Assembly: GCA_935421135.1 (NCBI GenBank)
Contig: OW285189.1
Span: 22,074,298 to 22,138,297, forward strand
Direction: 5' to 3'
DNA from: Bugulina stolonifera
Taxonomy: Eukaryota > Bryozoa > Gymnolaemata > Cheilostomatida > Bugulidae
DNA length: 64,000 nt
The notes beneath the pieces are model-generated. The model was given only the letters and a program-made list of their open reading frames with translations. It did no database searches and was not told where the DNA came from. Shown one piece after another: positions 11,832 through 27,900 of the stretch; the first letter of the stretch is position 1; every line of letters starts with the position of its first letter. Made by a program: the position numbers and the translations under genes.

Positions 11832-13708
11832 CTGTAATAACAACAAACACATGTTTGGGTTCTCGAATAAACAACTTACCTATTTATTTGAACATCATTA
11901 GAACAGGTTATTGCCTTTAGAAAAGCAATAGAAACATTGGTGGAGGGGGGGGGGGGTAACTTTACCGTCAGGGTATCATATACAATTCAACATGCTACCA
12001 ATAATACTGTTCCTTCCACTATGATTTTCTGAAGAAATTTGATGTTTTATTGCCCTCTCATTCATTTTTATCAAAACCATTTCAATCACTGTAATATTAG
12101 ATATTACACACACTACACACATAACACACTGCATAATAGTATAAGTTTATAAGATTAGCAAGCCAAATGTTTAGCAGACAACGAAGATAAGATTCTCTTA
12201 TTATTACTTACATTATTTCCATGAATAATTTACTCAGTGTACACTCATGTGCTTGTTGTTTGACAAGTCTCACAGATCACAATGATTGAGACTGACAGAG
12301 AGTGACACCACAGTTAGCTTGAGTTCCTTATCATCTGTGTCGCCTTCCTGAAGTAGGTCTATAATTATACTGACTCATAAAATTATTATGGTTCTTATCT
12401 CTAGTGGTGTCTAGATTAGTTTCAACTTTCAATGATTTTAGTTCCTGGTAGTAATTGAATCATTTTGCACACTGCATTACACTCTGGATGTGATGAAAGT
12501 TAGTATTTTGCCAAAGTTAGTCTGTGAATATATCAAAATATACAATGTATATAGAAATGCTGATATCTAATTATACTTTTACAAAAGTAATTATGGCTTG
12601 CCATAACCCAACAGAATTTTTATATTGCACAAATAATGTATAACCAGTTAGGTAAGTTATCTTCCCTATTGAAAGTACTACATGCACATGCATTTGCCCT
12701 GAGTGTTACGAAGTTGTAAATAGGAAGCAAGAAATAAAGAGAGGATAGTAATAGAGCCACTACTACTGCACTATATAAATGTCATTAGACGTCATTGTTC
12801 AATGCCAAGCCACAACACAGGATAAACACCTATGTCACGTTAATTGGAGATTCGCTTCCCCAAAACTCCATAGATATTTCAGTGTCAGTTCTTAGAAATG
12901 GTGTAAGCAGACTGTGCACATGCCGGTTTTTGTCAACGATCCCATCCGCAACCACATGCAGGTGTCTGCCCCAGACCAAAAGAAGTACATGTACAATGCG
13001 CCACCACCCAAAAACGTTGTATAGACAACTTATATATCCCTCTAACATAATGCCAACCATAAACCTGAGGTTACTTGGTCAATTGGTATATATTTTAATA
13101 AGGTATCATTAGTATTAACAGGAAATCTAACAACATGTGACAACTATATGCAACAGTCTTGCCTCAACCAATAGGAAACTGCACAAAATATTAACACCCA
13201 GTGTACTGAAAATTGCAAAAAATAAATAATATAATAGTATCTAGATTAGAATACTGTATGCCAATATTCATGCAGGTAATATAAAGAATTTGGCCTGTGT
13301 AGCGTTGGATATTATAGTCCACGTAGGTAGGCTTAGACCTCTAGATGTTACTAGTAGTGAAGATGGAGCTAAGAGTAATACTAACTACTAGTATAAAATA
13401 CATGCGAACTAATGCAATCTTATTTGGTACCAGTGCAGTTGATGTATTATATAAAACATAGTTATCATAGTTATTGTCTATCATATAATTTTATTGTATT
13501 TTTCTTGAGTCTGAGGCTACTTGAACATTACTATACGGAAGATAATAGTTAATGAAACCCCATCCACTGCTTTTCATATATTTTGAGTGAATTCAACCAT
13601 TCACCAGAAGGATCAAGGTGACGTTGAGAATGTCTAAGGATTTCAGTGAAGATAGAGTTATGGAAGCTTCGAGATGCTACACTACATGTCACTTATCTAC
13701 ACCCAAGT
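11832..13708. other. Spacer between the two Ral genes
   Basis: About 1.9 kb of AT-rich DNA with a poly-G tract near 11943-11956. It should hold the promoter of the divergent Ral gene and the 3' end of the canonical one; a minus-strand AATAAA (plus-strand tttatt, 13490-13495) lies about 215 bases past the canonical Ral stop. A short coding-looking stretch near 12896-13024 on the plus strand has no recognisable relatives. Confidence 0.5.
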
Positions 13709-16700
13709 CTACAGTATTACACACTTCTTTCTTTTAGGAGGTTTGCCCCCTGGTCTAACTGTAGTGGTATCTCTCCTGCCATTGGACGTTTTTCTGTTGC
13801 GAATTTCCCTCAACAAATCAAAATATACCTACAATGTGTGAAACACTTCATGTTACATGAGGGTAATGGTATTGTCAGGGGTTATCTTCTCTCTTGATCA
13901 GTGATCACAACGGAAAGGAACAACTTCTAAACAATTAGACATAACACTAAGGGACATCATATCACGTGAGTAGTCAACTGACCTACTAAAACCTGTAAAA
14001 TGTATGTAATAATTACTAAAGGTCTACAGCAGGAGATGGATAGCATAAAACACAAACGGATGTCAGAATCTTTGCGAGAATACAAATATTCTGTGACGCC
14101 AATTCTTTAATGTTTCTGCCCAATAGTAGAGCTATTCGAGGGGCCACCACGGCTCTTAAAGCTGGACATTATTATAGCCCGATGTGGCACAGGGGGAAAA
14201 CCTTTGGGATGAAAACCTCCAGGTCATTGGCGGGACTCGAACCCATGTCTTTGCATATAACTTGCGCCATTGCTGCAAGACCAGAGTGACTAGCGCTAGA
14301 CCACTCAGCCACCAACACCTATTATATATACACACAATGTCTCACCTTATCAACATTTTCTCTTGTTTTAGCAGATGTTTCTACGTAAGGGACATGCCAC
14401 TCATTGGCCAATGATTGAGCTTGTTCTTGAGAGACTTGACGTTTCTCTGTTAGATCACACTTATTACCAATCAGTATGAACGGTATATCTTCATCATTTT
14501 TGACTCTCAAAATTTGTTCTCTACAAAAATCAGAGTGGATGTTATATTCTCTTTTTACAAAGTATTCCCATACATCTATAACAATTCAGTAGCATACAGT
14601 GGGACTTTTGAGAACCTAAGATCTAAACCAACAGGAAGAGACTTTGCGACACTCCTACCTTACAGTGGAAGCTGCCTATTGGCTAACTGCTGTAGCCAAT
14701 CAGAAACTGGCCCTTAAGACCAATATGCATACAAATCGGTAAGCCTTCTCTAGGGAATGGTCTCCTTTGCTCATATCAATGATGGAATGAATTTAGGATA
14801 CAGGGGTACAGTGGCACAATGATAAAAAGCCAAAATATACAATGCATTGCACTAGGCAGCAGTGATGGAAAGTCTAAAATTGCTATGTATTAGACTTGTT
14901 GCATGATCTTTCATTTTGCACTGTCACTAATTCTCAGTGTTGCTAATATCTATTACGTGCTTAGATGTTTGGGCCACGTGTAACGTCGTTAATCCAACAA
15001 CATGAACAATGACTATCTACACTTCAGGACTCTATGATAAATAATCTTTGACATATAATCAATCAATATGACAGTCTGATTTCCGTACTAGACATCAGTG
15101 GAATTCCACCCAGTGAACATTAGAGTTACTATGAGGTGGACGACTGACCTGAAGTCTCTGGTTGATTGTAAACTTTCAGACTCTGTTATTGAGAATACGC
15201 ATATAAAACCTTCACCACTCCTGAAGTAATTGTCTCTAATGGCTACATAGTCCTCCTGACCAGCTGTATCCAGTATGTCTATTTGTTCCTCGGCACCGTC
15301 TAGCACCACCTTCTTTCTGTACGAGTCGGCTTTGGTTGGCTCATAGTCCTCCACAAACTAATACGAAGTACACATGTACAATGTGTGATAGACTACGTAA
15401 TAGAGTAGAGCGGAGTATAGGCCTATTAGTAGGACTATGCTATATGTATGTCATGTGTTCTACTGTGTGAAAACGATGCTTGAAAACTGCATGTAATAGA
15501 TAGTTAGAATACCAGCGTATGGGATTATGGGAAGGTACGAGGTAGCTAGCGTGAATAACTATCGTAGGCACAGCAGCTCTTTGACACTAGGTGTTAGATA
15601 CTACTGTCTCACAGCATGATCTACATAATTATAGCCAACTCGGTCTCCAAATATCCAGTGTTTGGAATCATGATGAAGGGGTATTATGATATAGCGTTCC
15701 ATCTTACCACCTACCAATTCACTTAATAGGCCTACACATCATAGTTTAGTACATTATATCAGATTCAAATACCAGAGAAGTAGGCTACTGTATCGGATTC
15801 TATACTATAAATATGCATCGGCCTATACATTAATTTGTACCCCACATTACAATCACATTGTATGTTGAAAGTGAAGTAAATTTAGACTGACAAAAACAAT
15901 GAAGTTATGATTAGTATCTAACCAGTTGCATATGATTGTATCAACATTCTAAACTTAACATAATAACACCACTTGGATGTTCATTAGCTCAAACCTCCAC
16001 CACACAACAAGCTTCTATGACGTTCTGTATCAAACTTCAGCTCAGAAATCCATTTTAATACAATGGTGGAATTGGTAGTAGGGTGATAAACCCATACTAC
16101 ATGTACCTTTAGCGTACTCTACTACATCTACATGTATACTGAATTTAGTGTGTATGCTCACTGGGTGTTACCATGATCCATAATAAGGATACGGTGGTAA
16201 TCAGCCCTAGTGGTAATGATGGTAATGATTCATATGTAATATTTGATATCATCATTTGATGGTAGTGATAATAGAGATTACACCCAGACAATCATACTAC
16301 TTATTATAATAGCTATAGCTTATAGATTGGTTGAGTAAAGGCATAATAACAGTGATGGTGGTACTAGATAAAATACTTTAGTAAACTAAAATATAAACAT
16401 TCAATAATCCAAACAACACCAATATCAATTAGTTCACAGATGTTGGACAGTGGACTGAATCGACTTCCTACTTCCTTGATATATTTATATGACAACCGAG
16501 TACAGTTACTGAGGGCACTCGTTCATATGGTAATGTTCAACTTGTTGCTGTGAGAATTACCTGAATATTCTCAATCAAACAGACTAAAAGTGAGAAACTC
16601 TTATAGTCGAGCTAGTCTGTAGGCTGTTGAAAACCTCAACATATATTCCGAGTGTTATAATTCCCACTGCGTGACAAACCCAAAGTAACGCAGTGTTGGT

Positions 16701-16979
16701 GAACTTCTTGTTTCCATATCTGTGGTTTCTCAAGATGTATGGTTGAGATTTGGGGAAGTTTAGATGCAATTACTTAATAGCATTACAGCTAGTAAAGGCC
16801 TACCGTGTGACTTGCAGTTTACCATGCACTGGAAACTGTAATATACTCTCATATTTGGGTTTAGCGTAGAGACTCACCTCGGCGTACATAAACTGTAAGG
16901 TGAGAGCTGATTTGCCGACACCACCTGAGCCAACCATGATGACCTTGTGAACTTGTGATTTACTGGCCGTCTTTGACAT
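13709..16979 (-). CDS. ral: Ral small GTPase (RalA/RalB type)
   Basis: Four exons (16979-16878, 15357-15149, 14520-14346, 13828-13709) give 201 residues; human RalA has 206. All GTPase motifs are present: P-loop [10 protein letters not shown] (residues 17-26), switch [16 protein letters not shown], switch [27 protein letters not shown] and a C-terminal CVIL box after a basic stretch KPPKRKKC, as expected for a geranylgeranylated membrane protein. Ral links Ras signalling to the exocyst and endocytosis; the effector loop is identical to that of the family. A 5' leader exon ends just upstream of the ATG, with an acceptor at about 17006. A SINE sits in the last intron. This is the likely parent copy of the divergent paralogue at 9352-11807, arranged head to tail on the same strand. 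Confidence 0.95.
14155..14320 (-). mobile_element. tRNA-derived SINE (serine/leucine-type head)
   Basis: Read on the minus strand, this begins with a tRNA-like head carrying an A box (tggctgagtgg, plus-strand positions 14301-14311) and a B box (gggttcgagtcc, 14233-14244). Their wide spacing is typical of tRNAs with a long variable arm. The acceptor stem does not pair properly, and about 70 bases of unrelated tail follow the head, so it is a SINE rather than a working tRNA gene. It lies in the last intron of the canonical Ral gene, just beyond the donor at 14345. Confidence 0.75.
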
Positions 16980-17005
16980 GGTGATATATGAGGAGGTTTT
17001 ATATT

Positions 17006-17978
17006 CTGAAACAATGAACAATTCTAATCAGTTTAGGCCTATATAGCAGGCCTACTGTATTAAATAGGATATGACATTAATAGCTCAACTGTGATGCTTA
17101 CAATGTTATGTTTTACCACCAATTGGCATAGATTTGATTTTCCTCGTACCTGGACATACGTACATGCATGTGACCGGTAAAGGCTGCAAAGCATCATATG
17201 TAAATTAAAATTATAGAACATAGGCCTATGTGCAGAAATAAACATCTTTGTCTTTATTTAATATACTAATATTAAATTAGTTTACACTATCATTAATTTT
17301 ATTTATTTAACATCTTATTATATTATTTTTATTTTATTTTTTACTTAATAATATAACTATAATATAATTATAATATAATTATATGTTGTGTAATTGTTGA
17401 GTACAACCTTAAAGTTCAAGGTGAACTAAAAAATTCCTCTAGTAATAGCTATAGTTAGTAATAGCTAGCTATTAAAATGTTAATATTAGTAACAATTATA
17501 GTATTTATTTTATTTATTATATGATTGGATAGCTGTTCTATCGTTCTTTAGTATTAGTAATAGCATAGATGATAGTATTAAGTATTGTTGTATATAAATC
17601 CTAATCTATGACTGTCGCTAGACAAGACTAAGTGACTATGGCTATCGGCAATAAGTTTAGGTAAATGAAATGGTATGGTGAAACAAGAGCTATTTTAGGA
17701 AGCAGTTTATAAAAAAATGTAAGCAAAACGCATTATTAGCTGGTAATAATGGTAATCAAGTGATATAACTGAATAATTCTCTTTAGAAAACATCACACAA
17801 ATCATGTAAAAAAAATGTACTTGTATGTAACAATTGGGTCACAAAAAAAGCGGAAACGTACAGGCTTTAAGAATGGGCGTGACTGAATTTTTGTCTAGCC
17901 AATGAAGGAAGTGCCAGTGGCGAGTAATTTTTGTACAGCTTACAGCCTGATCACGTGATCTCATCTCGCCGGCTCGCC
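17006..17978. other. Divergent promoter region between Ral and ATP synthase beta
   Basis: About 1 kb separates the leader of the minus-strand Ral gene from the plus-strand ATP synthase beta gene. The middle (about 17270-17560) is extremely AT-rich. The end next to the ATP synthase ATG is richer in GC and carries promoter-like motifs, annotated separately. Confidence 0.5.
17873..17960 (+). promoter_or_regulatory. Probable core promoter of ATP synthase beta
   Basis: Three recognisable boxes lie in the 110 bases before the start codon: a GC-type box (gggcgtg, about 17874), a CCAAT box inside gccaatga (17898-17905) and a 12-base palindrome gatcacgtgatc (17949-17960) whose centre is a CACGTG E-box. 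CACGTG sites bind bHLH-zip factors in many animals. The regulatory role here is inferred from position and motif only. Confidence 0.45.
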
Positions 17979-22010
<4,032 letters not shown>

Positions 22011-22618
22011 ACTTATGCCTAACTTTAAATTATAGCAAATTTTCTGAGAGACATTGAGGTTATGTCTAATATATATCCGGTGCTCTACGCTGGTAGCAGA
22101 CCGACAGGACAGTGAACTTAGCAACTGCATAAGATGTTTCCAACTACATTTTGGATAGAGGAGTGTTGTTGCATTATTGTTGGCTTGTTTGAAATACATT
22201 GTATAATACACCAACCATTTTCTCACTCTGTTTTGTAGTGTAATATATAAATGTAGGCCAATAAAATCCATGGCGTGATGTGTTGTACCACAAGACAGCT
22301 TTGTCCATTTACCTGTAGAAAATAATCTTAGGAATTGTTTCCCCATGACAATTGGGTGTAAATGAAGGTCGATTTCCAAGGTTGCACCAATGCTGCTGTT
22401 TGTACTACACCTTAGCCCAAGAGCATAGTACTACAATACTAGTTACCTATAAGGTACATTGCATAACATAGTGAATAATCTGTCATATCAACCAGAGCAA
22501 ATAGCAACTTGCAAGCAAACAATCATTAAACATGGTGAAGATAAGAAACGGTTCACCTGTTCTGTTCAGTTGATACAATAATTTGGTGAGGCTAATCGAA
22601 AGTCACTCACTGAGCGAA
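22011..22618. other. 3' region of ATP synthase beta and upstream region of next gene
   Basis: The candidate AATAAA signal at 22260-22265 would end the ATP synthase message about 250 bases after its stop. The remaining 350 bases lead into the start of the tetraspanin-like gene on the same strand. No other gene is visible. Confidence 0.55.
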
Positions 22619-24420
22619 ATGGATGATGGTCGATCTTGCTCGTCAAAGTGGCCGAGGTATGCGCTGCTAACGTATGCCACCATTTCACTGGTACGTATGT
22701 TCTGTATGTGGTGGATATAAAGTTCTATTGTTTTGTTCTGTTGTACAAGTGTATCAATTTTTATGTTTTATATGCCAGTACAATGTTACATCTGTAAATG
22801 GCGCTGCTATTCATCTTATACTTGTCAGTTAGCTGGAAGTGCGCTCATTGGATCAGGTGTTTATTTCCATAAAAATGGGGAGGAGATTTATACACTCTTT
22901 GGACAAGTTTTAAAAGGTAAGTTTATGACTTGTCTTTAAAAAACATGTTCTCTAGAGTCAGTTCCAGGAATGTTTCCTTGTGAAGGAATTTAGATGTCCT
23001 GTAGGAATTTAAAACACCAAGTTTTCGTCAATCTATCTCAAATACATGTACATGTACATGCACGTCTTGTACAATGTTCCATAACAGTTATACATCTGAT
23101 CAGTTTGTTTCAAGGTGCAACAACTGAAGACTTCAATACAATTCTGTTTGTGCTGATATCGACATTTGTGGCTGGTTCCAGCATGATAATAACATCAGTA
23201 ACATTAGCTGTGTGTAGTGCCTACAGGATGAACAGGTCATGTACTGCAGCAGTGAGTATATCTACTACATGTACATTGTGCGCTTGTGACTGTTCAGTAC
23301 ATGTATTTGTGACTGTACATGTACTTGTCCATGGCTGTATAGATGCGCAATGTTTCATATACATGTATTGCATTGCCTCAACACTGTTTTGTAACCACAG
23401 AAAGTTGTGAACAACCATGTGGTCCAGTTTTTCATTCTACACACAGATTAATATAAATTGTATATGGAGAGACCTTTTCTCTATGAATATAAAGATCTAA
23501 GGCTGCATGGTATTGTCGAGTGATATTGTGTCCAAGTGGTCTCTGCCAGGTCGAAGATGATATAATAGTATAGTAGCAATCCGATTTGGTATATGTTGTA
23601 TAGTACATGTATGAAGTTTGAATATTCTCTCAAACATTACATTATACATACAACATAGGTTAAATGTATATATAGGATACAACAGATAACATTCATGCAT
23701 AATTGGATATTATAATGTTTACATGTACATATGTGTATGGTTGTAGTATCTGACATTCACCATATTTGGCTTTGTGATGGTTACAGCTGTTGGCATTGTA
23801 ATAGTTGCTAATGAAACACAGGTTGGTAAATGTACATTACAGGTTTGGTGCTATTTTATGGTCATTCAATATACTTCATGATACTGTGAAGATACAGATA
23901 TGTACATTTACAATGTATTTCATACAGAGCTTCTCTTGTGCGTATATTCCAGTACCTTCAAGACATATTGGATAGGTCAACCAATCAGCAGGTAGATGAA
24001 GCACTACTAGATCTGTTTATAAGAGTAATTATGATTTCTTCACTTGCACTGGCAGCCTTCCAGGTACGTGATGTATGACTGTAATGTACAATGTACATGT
24101 GCAGTAGGTATATGTGTATGACTGTATGTACATGTGCAGTAGATAGTGGGTATGTTATTGTATACACTTTGCTAGTTTTAGTATTGGATTTCTAGATACA
24201 TGTATGTCTGTCTGGTACATTGAGCATATTCCAAATTGGTATGCAAATACAAATGCTTTACACTAGCTAGTTTTCATTCTGATTTTGACTAAGGTTGCAT
24301 ATTTCGGAATTGGAGGTGCAATGCTGTGGCATCCTTTTACTCTTGTCATTGTAGATGGTAGGAATAATGTTAGCCTGCTGTCTAATGAAAGCTATAGACG
24401 ACTCCAAGAATCCACAATAA
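22619..24420 (+). CDS. Small tetraspanin-like four-pass membrane protein
   Basis: Six exons (22619-22690, 22829-22916, 23115-23251, 23747-23821, 23953-24063, 24355-24420) join in frame to 182 residues. Four hydrophobic segments are evident: about residues 14-32, 58-82, 100-122 and 147-172. TM1 (LLAGSALIGSGVYF), the TM2-TM3 turn (VCSAYRMNRSCTAAYL) and the end of TM4 (MVGIMLACCLMKAI) follow the tetraspanin pattern, including juxtamembrane cysteines. The loop between TM3 and TM4 is only about 25 residues and has no CCG motif or cysteine pairs, so the large extracellular domain that defines classical tetraspanins is missing. I chose the last exon because its acceptor is strong and it restores a typical TM4 end. 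Reading on from an upstream acceptor at 24294 gives a less plausible tail. The function is unknown; it may be a membrane organiser. Confidence 0.75.
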
Positions 24421-24934
24421 GCCTGCATGTACACTGCGTATAAACAACTTTACATTACAATCAGTAGCCTGGACTCATTCTCTATACTATTTATTATCCT
24501 CTATGATCATCAGGCCCCATTAATTGTTCCAATGACTTCACTATACTATTAAATATTGTATCAAGGAATATTTTTACTCACGCTTGCGTCAATGGCTATT
24601 TCTCACAATACCTATGGCCTATGGCAAACTACTATTCATTTATAAGAATTAAGGAAATACGTTATTTTACATTATACATATATTTTTATAATTCATATAG
24701 ACTGTCAACAAATTTACAAAATGAAATATAAAAATTTCATGGTAAAAAGTTGCATACACTGTATAACAGTTGATCGATGTATGTATGTACAGAGTAACTA
24801 CCATAGCAGAGAAATGCATAGCTAATAAGAAATTTGTACAGATCGCACAATTAATATTTGTACATACATTTTATAATGTACACCCAGTGCACGCATTTAC
24901 ATTGACTATGAGAAAAAGACTCAGTCCAATCCTA
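24421..24934. other. Convergent 3' ends
   Basis: About 510 bases lie between the stop codons of the plus-strand tetraspanin-like gene and the minus-strand PPWD1 gene. The stretch is AT-rich and must hold both 3' untranslated regions. Nothing else is visible. Confidence 0.6.
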
Positions 24935-27900
24935 CTATTTAGCCTTAATATTTATAATAGTAATGTCATCGTGAGGCTTGTCATTCTTTGGGTTAGTTTT
25001 GACATTGGCTATTTTGCTGACTATCTCCATACCTCTAACAACTCTGCCAAACACCGTGTGTTTATTATCCAACCATGGCTAAAACAGTTAATAAAACAGA
25101 GATAAGGGGACTGTGTAACTCAGCTCCTTATCAGGCAGTATGTTAGACTGAGGGATTGCAGTACATACTGAAAAGCACATGCAATAATATATGATCATTG
25201 AAGCATATTATAGTAAAACATACACAAGCTACATTTAGTACAACTTGATATATTCAGTCACTGCATCATGTCACAGTAACATTTTACATAAAATTGACAT
25301 GACCAGGCTCTCTATTAAAATTCAGATGGAGAGTTGTCTACTTTCCCATGAATAAGATGGTGCTGCAATATTATTTATAGCAGAACTTTATGGACAGTAA
25401 AATATAATAATAGGAGGCTTTTTGTCTTTGTTCTCCTAATATTTTGACAGCAATTCTATTATGATCAATGATAACAGGATTGTTATCAAAAAATTAGGAG
25501 AATATAAATAAGAAATGCATCTGGTACTACTATCTATGATTAAACTTCCCGTCCACACTAACATCTTCAAGCACCAATAGAATGTATGATTTGATGATGA
25601 ACATTGCTTACAGTGGGTGCTACGGTGATGAAGAATTGAGATCCATTAGTATTGGGTCCTGCATTAGCCATACTCAGTGTGTAAGGCCTGTCATGTCTCA
25701 GAGAAGGGTGGAATTCGTCTTCAAATTCTCTTCCCCAGATTGACTCACCACCTGTGCCATTACCTGGGAGAAACACCATGTGTATATAGTATATACTGTA
25801 TATCTACTAGGTAGTGCCATTTAATTCACATCTTCGAGTTACATTATATATAACACTATTGTATGTTCAGTCTACAATGATTGTGGTTCTTTGTAGTTTG
25901 GAAGTGAGTAGCAACAGTTGCAGCATAAATGGATATATTATATAGAATATGATATTATTGTACTTGTATATAATGCTGCCGACTCCAAACAGATTAATTG
26001 AAGGGAATATGTTAGAAAACAAACCAAGTCATAGTAACAAATGAATTACTACAAATGTTATGTAAGACTGTTTACAGGCATTAAAGCCAGGGGCTTATTA
26101 TAAGCCCACATGTACGAGCATTAGTGTACACCTACTGAATTATCCAAGGTGAATTGAATAATCAATAAGCTAAGTCTAGAGGTGTATAGGAACCATACAA
26201 CACACAATAATATAATATAATATTTACCCTCTGGGTCTCCCGTTTGTATCATAAAACCTTTGATAACTCTGTGGAAGACATGCTGGTTGTAGTATCCATT
26301 CCTACAGTGGACTGTAAAATTCTCTATTGTCTTTGGACATCTGAAAAAAATGGTGGTAGTATAAAAACCAAAGTACTGGTGGTTATATAACAAAGGCAAA
26401 CAATTAAATTATATCTAAATGTCCAATGTATGTGTAATATAATAGAAGTTCAGAGCAAACTATGAAGTATTTAACTGGCATCAGTTATTGATCACTAGTG
26501 GACAATGTTATACACTGCAGTACCAAATGAGTCATACAACATCTATTGATTTCCCTATTTATAAGAGTTATCCTCTCTCATATAAATTACCAAGAGAAGA
26601 CAATTCCAAAAATTATGTTTGCCCTATTGCTAACTATGGATCATGACACAATCAGTATATTATTAATACTTGTACAGATACTTACTCTGTAGGGAAGAGA
26701 CTAACGTGGATATCTCCCATAGACGTATGCATAACTGCTGACTTAGCAAGGTGAACAGACGAGGACTCCTGGGTTTGAGATACTAGCTCCTCCTTTGTAG
26801 GCTTCTCATTGCAGATATCTCTATCAACATCATCTCTTTAAACAGAGAATAAAACAAGATGTTGATGTGGTTACAGCACTGGAACCTATAATGCACATGT
26901 ATCAAGTCTGCATGCTCTACAGTAACTACGCTCATACAACCATGTGAAATGAGGAAATTGGGTAAGAAAACCACAAACCCAACCAAAGTTTCTTAGATGC
27001 ATGTCCATGATCACCCCTCACTATTAACAGTATGAAGTTGTTCTCCCTTTGAATAAAAATTAAAAAGAGAGGACAACTTCAAGATTGAAAGCAATACAGT
27101 GCATAGAAATTGATGAATTTTACAGTGATGGTATTTCTAGACAACAGTTGATAACAGTGTAACATCACATCATATGGAATAAATATTCATATGGATGAAG
27201 CATATCACAAACCCTGTATATGCATCACGACGACTGAAGATATAGAATCTGTTTTTCTTGAATCCAGTGCTGAAGAGCATGGGGTCGTTCACTGGGGCAG
27301 CAAGAAGTGGGTTATCCGATGCCTGCATCTCAACAGATGAGCTTACAAACTTTTTAACAGCTCCTGAAACAGTTACATAGTATGTCAACAGTGGAGTTAT
27401 CTCCACCTATACCAGGCAGGCATTGCAGAGTGAAGAGTATAGAGTGAAGGTTAGTAATATAATGTTCTAGTGTTGTGTAGTTCCACGAAGCTATAACAAC
27501 ATAAGACTCTCGGTATACAATCAGAACTAGCTGTACAGGGAATTGACTTACCTTGCAGAAGGACGAGATGGAGGAACCTTATATTCTCTACCTTTCCGAG
27601 AACAAGAGAGACTTTATTGGTGTGAAGGTTGACCACTAAAATACGAAAGTAAACAGACAATACATACACAGCAGAGTTGTAAGGTAGCACAGACAAAATA
27701 TTCCAATTTAAAAACCAAATTCGCACACTCAACAAATTTTGTTTTAATTTGATATACTAACGCAAATTAAGCTATTGTAGAAAACTGCTTTTAAATGCAA
27801 TCATTTGTGTTCTTAAGTAAAGACAGTGTGACAGTTACCAGCAATAGATATGTAAAACCTATCAAGTATGACATAGTATTGTCTTACCTTTGATACCCAA

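Noticed and set aside
12896..13024. Coding-looking stretch ending in a stop, with an acceptor-like start
   Set aside because: Reads smoothly for about 42 codons but I recognise no family and cannot connect it to any upstream exon; it may be a gene fragment or chance.
14228..14314. Functional tRNA-Ser/Leu gene
   Set aside because: Control boxes are good but the acceptor stem does not pair and a non-tRNA tail follows, so it was called a SINE.
24295..24354. Alternative final exon of the tetraspanin-like gene starting further upstream
   Set aside because: Gives a tail without a membrane-exit pattern, whereas the acceptor at 24354 yields a typical TM4 end.
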